Shown here piece after piece: positions 50,727 to 59,605 of a stretch of DNA of 64,000 bases. The stretch comes from an uncultured Lachnospiraceae bacterium (GTDB lineage Bacteria > Bacillota > Clostridia > Lachnospirales > Lachnospiraceae), in the NCBI GenBank assembly GCA_910579685.1, contig CAJTVN010000005.1, positions 62,001 through 126,000 of the forward strand, written 5' to 3'. The number at the start of each line of letters is the position of its first letter. Within the stretch, counting starts at the first letter, position 1. The notes beneath the pieces are model-generated. The model was not told the DNA's origin. It made no database searches and was given only the letters and a program-made list of their open reading frames with translations. Both the position numbers and the translations under genes were made by a program.

Positions 50727-52103
50727 TTATTTCAGCAGCTCGTCTGCGACTTTTACGATATCTCCGGCTCCCATAGTTATCAACAAATCTCCGGGCTGGA
50801 AGTTTTTGGAAACAAAATTCTTTATTTCTTCAAAGGAATCAAAATAAGAACAGTTCCTGCCAAGCGTTTCGATTTCGGCCTGCAGGGTGGCGGAACTGAT
50901 CCCCAGATCGTCCGTCTCCCTTGCGGGATAAATTTTTGCAAGCACAACCCGGTCCGCAAGAGAGAGCGCCTTTGCGAAGTCCCCAAGGAAGGCTTTGGTA
51001 CGCGTATAGGTGTGAGGCTGGAATACGCACCACAGAGTTTTGTGGGGATAATTTGCGGCAGCCTTCAAGGTTGCGGTAATTTCTGTTGGGTGATGCGCAT
51101 AATCATCTATTATAGTGACACCGTTGAGAGTCCCCTTATACTCGAAGCGCCTGTCGGTGCCTGCAAAGCGGGAGAGAGCCTGTGCCATGGTCTGTGCGTC
51201 TATGGAAAGAAAATCGCATAGGGCAATGGCCGCAATGGCGTTGTAGACGTTGTGCTCGCCCGGGACATTCAGGCAGAAGCTGCGGTTTTCCCTCCCCTTT
51301 GCGGTAAGGGTAAAGCTGGCGCAGCCCTTTTCGTTGTATTTGATGTTGCAGGGGCTGTAGTCGAAGCACTCCGAAGGACCATAGGTAATGACCGGGCAGG
51401 AGATGCCGTCCGTGATTTTGGCGACTTCCGGGATGGAGCCGTTGATGATCAGGGCGCCGTCCTTCGGAAGGAGCCCGGCAAAAAGATGGAAGGAGTTTCG
51501 GATGTCGTCAATGTCCTTGAAGAAATCCATGTGATCCTCTTCCACGTTAAGGATAATGCCGATTTTGGGATAAAAGCTCAGAAAGCTGTTGGTGTACTCG
51601 CAGGCCTCCGTCAGGAAATAGCCGGAATGGCCGACGCGGACATTGCCGTTTATGGTCTTTAGAATGCCTCCGATGGATAACGTGGGGTCGGTTCCGGCCT
51701 GCAGAAGGATCTCGGAGATCATGGAGGTGGTGGTGGTCTTTCCGTGGGTTCCGCTGACCGCAATGGGAGTATCATAGTTTCTCATCATCTGTCCGAGAAG
51801 CTGTGCCCTGGTGAGGATGGGGATGCCCCGGTCCTTTGCGGCGGCCATTTCCGGGTTGTCTTTGTGAACGGCGCTTGTATAGACGATTAAGTCGATGTTC
51901 TCCCGGATGTTTTCGTATTTCTGCCCATAGAAAACCTGAACCCCCCTTTTCTCCAGCGCATGGGTCAGGGGGGAGGGGGCTCTGTCAGAGCCGGAGACGG
52001 TAAAGCCTTCCTCCATCAGCACTTCGGCCAGGCCGCTCATGCTGATGCCGCCGATGCCGATGAAGTATATGTGAATGGGGTGGTTGAACTGAATCTGATA
52101 CAT
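50727..52103 (-). CDS. murC: UDP-N-acetylmuramate--L-alanine ligase
   Basis: 458 residues; ATG 52103 follows GGAGG. Mur ligase: the N-terminal UDP-binding FIGIGGISMSGLAEVL, P-loop VSGTHGKTTTTSMI, central YTNSFLSFYPKIGIILNVEEDH and the C-terminal domain DDYAHHPTEI with FQPHTYTRTKAFL. It adds L-Ala to UDP-MurNAc. On the minus strand upstream of dnaD, with its own start region facing glgC. Confidence 0.95.
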   Translation of the reverse strand: MYQIQFNHPIHIYFIGIGGISMSGLAEVLMEEGFTVSGSDRAPSPLTHALEKRGVQVFYGQKYENIRENIDLIVYTSAVHKDNPEMAAAKDRGIPILTRAQLLGQMMRNYDTPIAVSGTHGKTTTTSMISEILLQAGTDPTLSIGGILKTINGNVRVGHSGYFLTEACEYTNSFLSFYPKIGIILNVEEDHMDFFKDIDDIRNSFHLFAGLLPKDGALIINGSIPEVAKITDGISCPVITYGPSECFDYSPCNIKYNEKGCASFTLTAKGRENRSFCLNVPGEHNVYNAIAAIALCDFLSIDAQTMAQALSRFAGTDRRFEYKGTLNGVTIIDDYAHHPTEITATLKAAANYPHKTLWCVFQPHTYTRTKAFLGDFAKALSLADRVVLAKIYPARETDDLGISSATLQAEIETLGRNCSYFDSFEEIKNFVSKNFQPGDLLITMGAGDIVKVADELLK

Positions 52104-52438
52104 AATGAAACCTCCGATCATGAATGCAAAATGGCGTTTTCTTACGCCTATATTATACCCATATGGGGAGAAAAAACAAATAGGAATTTCAACAAAATGT
52201 ATGGGCGGGGCCGGACGAACCCACTAAATATTGTAATAATACGAAAAAAAAGGACGGCGCCCACAGGGGCGTTGTAAAAAATCTACATAAATTCAACTAT
52301 AAATAAGAAATATTTTGTAAATATTATTCACTTTTCTGTTGTTATATGGTATACTATTCCTAAATTTAGGAAAGGGTACCTGTATTGTGTGTTCCTTTTC
52401 TTAAATAAGGCTAAAAATTACTGGTAAGAGGTGATGAC
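52104..52438 (+). promoter_or_regulatory. murC-glgC divergent spacer with glgC promoter and palindrome
   Basis: TTCACT (52327-52332), 17 bases, TATACT (52350-52355) forms the glgC promoter. The perfect 16-bp palindrome TTCCTAAATTTAGGAA (52357-52372) begins two bases after the -10, covering the expected transcription start, a classical repressor position. A small hairpin CGCCC/GGGCG lies near 52255-52272. The rest is AT-rich with nothing recognised. GAGGTG precedes the ATG at 52439. Confidence 0.6.
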
Positions 52439-53713
52439 ATGATCAAAAAAGAAATGATTGCCATGTTGTTAGCGGGCGGTCAGGGAAGCAGATTGGGTGT
52501 GCTTACTTCAAAGGTGGCCAAGCCTGCGGTCTCCTTTGGAGGAAAATACCGGATTATTGACTTCCCGCTAAGTAACTGTATTAACTCCGGTATTGATACG
52601 GTGGGTGTGCTGACGCAGTATCAGCCTCTTCGGCTGAATACGCATATCGGGATCGGTATTCCGTGGGATCTTGACAGGAATATCGGCGGCGTGAGCGTTC
52701 TTCCCCCGTATGAAAAGGTTACAAACAGTGAATGGTATACCGGAACGGCTAACGCGATTTATCAGAATATTGACTACATGGAAAGCTTCAATCCCGAATA
52801 TGTTCTGATTCTGTCAGGAGACCACATCTATAAGATGGATTATGAGGTGATGCTGGATTTCCACAAACAGAAAGGAGCGGAGTGCACCATTGCGGTAATG
52901 CCTGTTCCCATGGAAGAGGCGAAGCGCTTCGGCATTATGATAACGGATGAAGAGAAGAAAATCACGGACTTTGAGGAGAAACCGGCGAATCCCAGAAGCA
53001 ATCTCGCATCCATGGGCATCTATATTTTCAACTGGAAGACCCTGAAGGAAGCGCTGCTTGTGAATTCCCAGCAGCCCGGCCTGGACTTTGGCAAACATAT
53101 TATCCCCTATTGCCACGGGAAGGGAGCTCCCCTGTACGCTTATGAGTTTAACGGCTACTGGAAGGACGTGGGTACCCTGAATTCCTACTGGGAAGCCAAT
53201 ATGGAGCTCATCGATATCGTGCCCGAATTCAATCTGTACGAGGAATACTGGAAAATCTACACCAAGAGCGAGATCCTTCCGCCCCAGTATCTTGCCGATT
53301 CCAGCGTGGTAGAGAGAAGCATTATCGGAGAGGGAAGCGATATCGGCGGACAGATCTATAATTCCGTGATCGGCTGTGGCGTGACCATAGGAAAAGACAC
53401 GGTGGTGCGTGATTCCATTATCATGAACGGCACGGTGATCGGTTCGGGCTGTGAGCTGAACAAGGTGATTGCCGCAGAGAATGTTTCAATCGGACGGAAT
53501 GTAAGGCTCGGATGCGGGGAGGAGATCCCGAATGAGACGGATCCCGGTATCTACAGCAATGGGATTGCCACGATAGGCGAGAAGAGCGTTGTGCCCGACG
53601 GCATCACCATTGGCAAAAATACATGCGTGTTTGGTGTTACCACGGCTGTGGATTATCCGGATAACTGCCTTGCAAGCGGTAAAACATTAATTAAGGCAGG
53701 TGATGAAAAGTGA
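52439..53713 (+). CDS. glgC: Glucose-1-phosphate adenylyltransferase, catalytic subunit
   Basis: 424 residues. The nucleotidyltransferase domain starts MLLAGGQGSRLGVLTSKVAKPAVSFGG and contains the WYTGTANAIYQN and LSGDHIYKMDY motifs and FEEKP. The C-terminal left-handed beta-helix (about 290-420) is regulatory. It makes ADP-glucose for glycogen. It overlaps glgD by four bases, so the two subunits are made together. Confidence 0.95.
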   Translation: MIKKEMIAMLLAGGQGSRLGVLTSKVAKPAVSFGGKYRIIDFPLSNCINSGIDTVGVLTQYQPLRLNTHIGIGIPWDLDRNIGGVSVLPPYEKVTNSEWYTGTANAIYQNIDYMESFNPEYVLILSGDHIYKMDYEVMLDFHKQKGAECTIAVMPVPMEEAKRFGIMITDEEKKITDFEEKPANPRSNLASMGIYIFNWKTLKEALLVNSQQPGLDFGKHIIPYCHGKGAPLYAYEFNGYWKDVGTLNSYWEANMELIDIVPEFNLYEEYWKIYTKSEILPPQYLADSSVVERSIIGEGSDIGGQIYNSVIGCGVTIGKDTVVRDSIIMNGTVIGSGCELNKVIAAENVSIGRNVRLGCGEEIPNETDPGIYSNGIATIGEKSVVPDGITIGKNTCVFGVTTAVDYPDNCLASGKTLIKAGDEK

Positions 53714-54831
53714 GAGCGATTGGTATTATTTTAGCAGGCGGAAGCAGTTACAGGATGAAGGAGCTATCCCGGAAAAGGGCGGTGTGCGCCATGCCCATTG
53801 CGGGCAGTTACAGGAGTATTGACTTTGCGCTGAGCAATATGTCAAATTCCCACATTCAGAAAGTGGCGGTTCTGACTCAGTACAATGCAAGAAGTCTTAA
53901 CGAGCATCTGAGCTCATCCAAATGGTGGGATTTTGGGCGTAAACAGGGAGGTCTATACGTCCTTACGCCTTCGGTTACGGCGGAGAGCAATTCTTGGTAC
54001 AGGGGAACGGCGGATGCAATCGCACAGAACCTCGCTTTTCTTAAAAGCAGTCACGAGCCCTATGTCGTGATCGCTTCCGGCGACTGTGTATACAAGCTGG
54101 ACTACAACAAAGTGCTTGAATATCATATAGCAAAAAAGGCGGACATTACGGTTGTCTGCAAAGACCTGGGAGCTGATGCGTGCGCAGACCGTTTCGGCAC
54201 AATTAAAATGAACGAGGAAAGCCGCATCGAGGAATTCGAAGAGAAGCCTGTCGTTGCCAAATCCAATACGGTCTCCTGCGGTATTTACGTGATCAGGCGA
54301 AGACAGCTGATCGAGATGATCGAGAGAAGTGCCGAAGAAGAGAGATATGATTTTGTAAAAGATATTTTAATTCGTTATAAGAATATGAAGAGGATTTATG
54401 GATATAAGCTGCAGGATTACTGGCGCAATATTGCAAGCATCGATGACTATTTTGACACGAACATGGATTTCCTGAAGGCTGAGACCAGAGATTATTTCTT
54501 CAGACAATATCCGGATATTTATTCCAAGGTAGATGATTTGCCTCCGGCAAAGTATAATGTGGGTTCCCACGTGAAGAACAGTCTGATTTCCAGCGGATGC
54601 ATTATAAACGGCAGGGTCGAGGACTCCGTCATCTTTAAGAAGGCGTTTGTTGGAAGCAGCTGTTACATAAAGAACTCCATTATTTTGAATGATGTTTACA
54701 TAGGCGACAACACTCACATTGAAAATTGCATCGTAGAAAGTCATGGAACGATCAGGGCGAACTCCTATCATGCAGGAACAGACGGTAGCATTAAAATTGT
54801 AATTGAGAGAAGTGACAGATACGTTATTTAA
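53710..54831 (+). CDS. glgD: GlgD, regulatory subunit of glucose-1-phosphate adenylyltransferase
   Basis: 373 residues from GTG 53710. It shares the GlgC fold but with altered N-terminal loop (LAGGSSYRMKELSRKRAVC) and lacks several catalytic residues, as GlgD proteins of Bacillota do. Retains WYRGTADAIAQN and EFEEKP. The beta-helix end reads IKNSIILNDVYIGDN. In B. stearothermophilus GlgD raises GlgC activity in a heteromer. Confidence 0.92.
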   Translation: MRAIGIILAGGSSYRMKELSRKRAVCAMPIAGSYRSIDFALSNMSNSHIQKVAVLTQYNARSLNEHLSSSKWWDFGRKQGGLYVLTPSVTAESNSWYRGTADAIAQNLAFLKSSHEPYVVIASGDCVYKLDYNKVLEYHIAKKADITVVCKDLGADACADRFGTIKMNEESRIEEFEEKPVVAKSNTVSCGIYVIRRRQLIEMIERSAEEERYDFVKDILIRYKNMKRIYGYKLQDYWRNIASIDDYFDTNMDFLKAETRDYFFRQYPDIYSKVDDLPPAKYNVGSHVKNSLISSGCIINGRVEDSVIFKKAFVGSSCYIKNSIILNDVYIGDNTHIENCIVESHGTIRANSYHAGTDGSIKIVIERSDRYVI

Positions 54832-54885
54832 TATCCGGAACAAAAACAACTACAATACATGGTGATCAAACCAGGGGGATAGGAT

Positions 54886-55158
54886 ATGCAGATTACAGAT
54901 GTTAGAGTGAGAAAAATTACGAAAGAAGGAAAGATGCGCGCTATTGTGTCGATTACCATCGACGATGAATTTGTGATCCACGATATCAAAGTGATTGAGG
55001 GCGAAAAGGGACTGTTTATCGCCATGCCGAGCAAGAAGGCGACTGACGGCGAGTACAGGGATATCGCCCATCCGATCAACTCCGTCACGAGGGAAAATAT
55101 TCAGAGGATCATATTGGAAAGCTACGAGAAAGCACTGCTGGAGCCGGAAGAGGAATGA
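54886..55158 (+). CDS. spoVG: Septation/sporulation regulator SpoVG
   Basis: 90 residues beginning MQITDVRVRKITKEGKMRA, with the family signature IHDIKVIEGEKGLFIAMPSK and HPINSVTRENIQ. SpoVG binds nucleic acids and affects septation, sporulation and capsule genes in Bacillota. It is 54 bases after glgD and is closed by a strong terminator. No sigma-H promoter was recognised. Confidence 0.95.
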   Translation: MQITDVRVRKITKEGKMRAIVSITIDDEFVIHDIKVIEGEKGLFIAMPSKKATDGEYRDIAHPINSVTRENIQRIILESYEKALLEPEEE

Positions 55159-55206
55159 TCAGCCATTTCCGGTGGAAGCGTGTGGATAAAGCCTAAACCA
55201 GTAAGG

Positions 55207-55239
55207 AAAAACAGGGATGCCGAAGGTATCCCTGTTTTT
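55207..55239 (+). terminator. Rho-independent terminator after spoVG
   Basis: AAAAACAGGGAT (55207-55218) pairs with ATCCCTGTTTTT (55228-55239) around a nine-base loop, ending in a T run. Confidence 0.92.
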
Positions 55240-55312
55240 CTGCGGACAGGGGAAGAGGGGAATTGTCCGTCAGGATTTGGTTCACTCTCAGACGGCTGTA
55301 ATTGATTATATA

Positions 55313-55341
55313 TTGATAAAATCTTGTATATAGTATAAAAT
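55313..55341 (+). promoter_or_regulatory. Promoter of pth-mfd
   Basis: TTGATA (55313-55318), 17 bases, TAAAAT (55336-55341), about 54 bases before the pth ATG. Confidence 0.6.
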
Positions 55342-55394
55342 AGGCTTTGTTCAGGAACCAGGAGGAAACTTTATCAGCGGTAAGGAGAAATCTC

Positions 55395-55976
55395 ATGTAC
55401 ATTATTGCGGGTTTGGGAAATCCGGGGAAAAAATATGAGGGAACCAGGCATAACATTGGCTGGCAGGTGATGGATGAGCTGGCAGATAAGCACCGAATCC
55501 GGATCATGGAGAGTCGTTTTAAGGGACTTGTTGGCAAGGGAGTGATCGGCGGGGAGAAAGTTCTTTTGCTGAAACCACTTACCTATATGAACTTAAGCGG
55601 AGAGAGTATCGGGGAGGCTGTGCGCTTTTATAAGATAGATGAGACCTCCCGGCTGATTGTGGTTTCAGATGACATCAGCCTGGACGTGGGACAGCTTCGC
55701 ATGCGCAAAAAAGGCAGTGCGGGAGGCCATAACGGACTCAAAAATATAATTTCCCATCTGGGAAGCGAGGAGTTTATGCGGATCAGGATCGGGGTGGGGG
55801 ACAAACCCGCAGGGAGCGATCTGGTGGATTATGTGCTTGGGAGCTTCAGCAAAGAAGAAAAGAAGATTCTTGACGAAACCAAAAGAAATGCGGTGCTTGC
55901 CATTGAAACGATTATAAGCGATGGAATTGATAAAGCGATGAACCTGTATAATACCACAAGGAGATCACCAACATGA
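55395..55976 (+). CDS. pth: Peptidyl-tRNA hydrolase
   Basis: 193 residues; ATG 55395 follows AAGGAGA. Signatures are MYIIAGLGNPGKKYEGTRHN with the catalytic His in RHNIGW, LLKPLTYMNLSGES, VSDDISLDVGQLRMRKKGS and GGHNGLKNI. It frees tRNA from prematurely released peptidyl-tRNA. It overlaps mfd by four bases (ATGA), the usual pth-mfd arrangement in Bacillota. Confidence 0.96.
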   Translation: MYIIAGLGNPGKKYEGTRHNIGWQVMDELADKHRIRIMESRFKGLVGKGVIGGEKVLLLKPLTYMNLSGESIGEAVRFYKIDETSRLIVVSDDISLDVGQLRMRKKGSAGGHNGLKNIISHLGSEEFMRIRIGVGDKPAGSDLVDYVLGSFSKEEKKILDETKRNAVLAIETIISDGIDKAMNLYNTTRRSPT

Positions 55977-58900
55977 AGGCACTGCTCTCACCTCTCCATG
56001 AACTGGGAGAATTTGAGGAGATTAGAACCCTCCTTAAGAAACCTGGAAAATCCGCCGCCCTGACCGGCTGTATGGAATCCCAGAAACTTCATATGATGTA
56101 CGGGATTGGCGATGGGTACAGGAACCGGCTCATCATTACGTTCAGTGACCTTCGTGTCAGGGAGATTCAGGAGGATTACCGATTTTATGACAGAAATGTC
56201 ACAAGTTATCCGGCCAGGGATCTGATTTTTTATCAGGCGGACATCCACAGCAATCAGCTGACCAAGGAGAGAATCAAATGTATGCGCAGGATGCTGGAAG
56301 GAAAACCTGTTACGGTGGTGACGACCTTCAGCAGCCTGATGTCGCCCCAGATCCCGCTCGCTGTGTGGAAGGATCATATCATTGTCATCGGCCTGGAGTC
56401 CGAGGTGAACGAGAAGGCCCTGGCAAAGAGGCTTCTCGCTCTGGGATATGAAAAAAATTATCAGGTGGAAGCGCCGGGACAGTTCAGCATCCGGGGCGGG
56501 ATCATAGACGTTTTTGACCTGACGGAAGAAAATCCTTATCGAATCGAACTGTGGGGGGACGAGGTGGAGTCCATCCGCAGCTTTGATATTTTAAGCCAGC
56601 GTTCCATCGAAAAGCTGGAGCGGATCACCATCTATCCGGCCTGCGAGATGATCCTGTCCGGAGAGCGGCTTGAGAGAGGGATGAGCAGGATTGAGAAGGA
56701 AGGGGCGGCTTTCTCCAAAAGGTTAAGAGACGGATTCCATACCCAGGAGGCGCACCGGGTGGAAACCCAGATTGCGGAGCTTAAGGAAGAGGTTTATGAA
56801 TTTAAGAATCTGCTGAATCTTGACAGCTATGTCCATTACTTCTATGAGGATACCGTATCCTTTCTGGATCTGTTTGACAGGGAGAATACCTGTGTGCTCG
56901 TGGATGAGCCTGCAAGGGTGAAGGAGCATGCGGATGCGGTGGAGCTGGAATTTCGGGAGAGCATGACTCACAGGCTGGAAATGGGCTATATTCTTCCGGG
57001 ACAGGCGCAGCTTTTGTATTCCGCCCAGGAGATTGCGGGCAGGATGGCGAATCACAGGCTGGCGGCCTTTTCCGCACTGGATCTGAAAGGCGGTTTTTTC
57101 CATGTGGACAGGAAGGCGGATATTTCCGTCAAAAGCATAGCTTCCTACAACAACAGCTTTGAGGCGCTTTTACAGGATCTGAAACGCTACAAAAAAAACG
57201 GATACCGGGTTCTGCTCCTTTCCGGTTCAAGGACCAGGGCCATGCGTCTTGCCCAGGACCTGCAGGATCAGGAGCTGACAGCCTTTTACACGGAGGATCC
57301 GGACAGGCAGATCCAGCCGGGAGAAGTGATGACCTGGTATGGCAGGGTGATGAAGGGCTTCGAGTATCCCATGATCAAATTTGTGGTGATTTCGGAGAGC
57401 GATATTTTCGGTGCGGAGAAAAAGAAAAAAAAGAAAAAGAAGCAGTATGAGGGAAGGAAGATTAATGATTTTTCCGAGCTTTCAATCGGAGATTATGTGG
57501 TTCATGAAAACCACGGGCTCGGAATTTATAAGGGAATTGAGAAGGTTGAAGTTGAAAAGATCGTAAAGGATTATATCAAGATCGAGTACAGGGACGGCGG
57601 CAATCTGTATGTACTGGCTACAGGGCTCGACGTGATTCAGAAGTACGCTTCCGCGGATGCAAAGAAGCCAAAGCTTAACAAGCTGGGAACCCAGGAGTGG
57701 AACAAGACAAAGAGCAAAACCAGGGAAGCCGTGGGAGAGGTGGCAAAAGACCTGGTGGAGCTGTACGCCATCCGCCAGCAGACGGAAGGCTTCCCCTATG
57801 GGGCGGATACGGTCTGGCAGAAGGAATTCGAGGAAATGTTTCCCTTTGAGGAGACGGAAGACCAGATTGCGGCCATTGAGGCGACCAAAAGGGATATGGA
57901 GAGTACCAGGATCATGGACCGCCTGATCTGCGGGGACGTGGGTTATGGAAAGACGGAAATCGCTATCCGGGCCGCATTTAAGGCTGTGCAGGAGGGAAAA
58001 CAGGTGGTGTATCTGGTACCCACCACGATCCTTGCCCAGCAGCATTACAATACCTTTGTCCAGAGAATGAGGGATTTCCCGGTGAGAGTGGATCTGCTCT
58101 CCCGTTTCCGGACCAGTGCGGAACAGAAGAAGACAGTTGCGGATCTGAAAAAGGGACTGGTGGATATCGTCATAGGAACCCACCGCGTGCTCTCGAAAGA
58201 CGTGGAATTCAAGGATCTGGGCCTGCTTGTCATCGACGAGGAGCAGCGTTTTGGAGTGGCGCACAAGGAAAAGATCAAGAAAATGAAGGAGAAGGTGGAC
58301 GTGCTCACGCTGACGGCGACGCCCATCCCGAGAACGCTTCATATGAGCCTTGTCGGGATCCGGGACATGAGTGTTTTGGAGGAGGCCCCGGAAGACCGGC
58401 TTCCCATTCAGACCTATGTGATGGAGTACAACGAGGAGATGGTACGGGAGGCCATTGTGCGGGAGCTGTCCCGTGACGGGCAGGTGTATTATGTATACAA
58501 CCGGGTGAACAATATTGCAGACATTGCTTCGGAAATCCAGAGGCTTGTCCCGGAAGCCGAGGTTGCCTTTGCCCACGGGCAGATGCAGGAGAGGGAGCTG
58601 GAAAAGATCATGTATGATTTTATCAACGGGGAAATCGACGTGCTGGTCTCAACCACGATCATCGAGACCGGACTTGACATCTCCAATGTGAATACCATGA
58701 TCATCCATGATGCCGACAACATGGGGCTCTCACAGCTCTATCAGCTGCGGGGCCGGGTGGGAAGAAGCAGCCGGACGGCGTATGCGTTTCTCATGTACAA
58801 AAGGGATAAGATGCTTCGGGAAGTTGCGGAGAAGCGCCTTGCGGCGATCCGGGAATTTACGGATCTGGGAAGCGGCTTCAAGATAGCCATGCGGGATCTG

Positions 58901-59494
58901 GAGATCCGGGGGGCAGGCAATCTGCTTGGAATGCGTCAGCACGGGCATATGCAGGCGGTTGGTTATGATCTGTACTGCAAAATGCTCAATGAGGCGGTAA
59001 AGAATTTAAAGGGAATCAGCACCATAGATGATTTCACAACCACGGTGGATCTGGACGTGGACGCCTTTATACCGCCCGCCTATATTGTCAATGAGGTACA
59101 GAAGCTTGATATCTATAAGAGGATAGCGGGGCTTGAGAATCAGGCGGAATGCGAGGACATGCGGGAAGAGCTTCTGGACCGCTTCGGGGAAACCCCGGCG
59201 GCTGTGATCAATCTGTTCCGAATATCCATGATCCGGGTGCAGGCTCACAGGCTCTATATGACGGAGGTGAAGGGAAAGAACGGTGAAATCCGCTTTACCC
59301 TGAAGCAGGACGCCGGGATTCGGGCGCAGAGGATTCCGCTGCTTTTAAAGAAACATGAGAGGCTTACCTTTAATTATAAGATGGCCGGTTTTCTGTGCAC
59401 CTACAAAAAATGCGGTATGATAGAGCGGGATGCGCAGACGCTTCTTGCGCTGACGGAGGAGCTTCTTGCGGACATGGAGGAGCTTCTGCTGTGA
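55973..59494 (+). CDS. mfd: Transcription-repair coupling factor
   Basis: 1173 residues. The N-terminal UvrB-like part is followed by a Lys-rich stretch (about 483-491) and the RNA polymerase interaction domain (LSIGDYVVHENHGLGIYKGI). The RecG-like motor has Walker A GDVGYGKTEIAIRAA, Walker B VIDEEQRFGVAH, TATPIPRTLHMS and RGRVGRS, and there is a C-terminal TRCF domain. It displaces stalled polymerase and recruits UvrA. Full length for the family. Confidence 0.96.
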   Translation: MKALLSPLHELGEFEEIRTLLKKPGKSAALTGCMESQKLHMMYGIGDGYRNRLIITFSDLRVREIQEDYRFYDRNVTSYPARDLIFYQADIHSNQLTKERIKCMRRMLEGKPVTVVTTFSSLMSPQIPLAVWKDHIIVIGLESEVNEKALAKRLLALGYEKNYQVEAPGQFSIRGGIIDVFDLTEENPYRIELWGDEVESIRSFDILSQRSIEKLERITIYPACEMILSGERLERGMSRIEKEGAAFSKRLRDGFHTQEAHRVETQIAELKEEVYEFKNLLNLDSYVHYFYEDTVSFLDLFDRENTCVLVDEPARVKEHADAVELEFRESMTHRLEMGYILPGQAQLLYSAQEIAGRMANHRLAAFSALDLKGGFFHVDRKADISVKSIASYNNSFEALLQDLKRYKKNGYRVLLLSGSRTRAMRLAQDLQDQELTAFYTEDPDRQIQPGEVMTWYGRVMKGFEYPMIKFVVISESDIFGAEKKKKKKKKQYEGRKINDFSELSIGDYVVHENHGLGIYKGIEKVEVEKIVKDYIKIEYRDGGNLYVLATGLDVIQKYASADAKKPKLNKLGTQEWNKTKSKTREAVGEVAKDLVELYAIRQQTEGFPYGADTVWQKEFEEMFPFEETEDQIAAIEATKRDMESTRIMDRLICGDVGYGKTEIAIRAAFKAVQEGKQVVYLVPTTILAQQHYNTFVQRMRDFPVRVDLLSRFRTSAEQKKTVADLKKGLVDIVIGTHRVLSKDVEFKDLGLLVIDEEQRFGVAHKEKIKKMKEKVDVLTLTATPIPRTLHMSLVGIRDMSVLEEAPEDRLPIQTYVMEYNEEMVREAIVRELSRDGQVYYVYNRVNNIADIASEIQRLVPEAEVAFAHGQMQERELEKIMYDFINGEIDVLVSTTIIETGLDISNVNTMIIHDADNMGLSQLYQLRGRVGRSSRTAYAFLMYKRDKMLREVAEKRLAAIREFTDLGSGFKIAMRDLEIRGAGNLLGMRQHGHMQAVGYDLYCKMLNEAVKNLKGISTIDDFTTTVDLDVDAFIPPAYIVNEVQKLDIYKRIAGLENQAECEDMREELLDRFGETPAAVINLFRISMIRVQAHRLYMTEVKGKNGEIRFTLKQDAGIRAQRIPLLLKKHERLTFNYKMAGFLCTYKKCGMIERDAQTLLALTEELLADMEELLL

Positions 59495-59605
59495 AGATGA
59501 TGTATAATTGTAAGCAAATCTGAATTTTCTGTATCAAAAAAAATACAAATGGTGTAGAATAGAGAAGGAAACATACTTTTTTACATAGGAATCCGGAGGG
59601 ATGAA

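Noticed and set aside
57482..58576. 364-codon minus-strand frame inside mfd
   Set aside because: Shadow of the Mfd motor domain.
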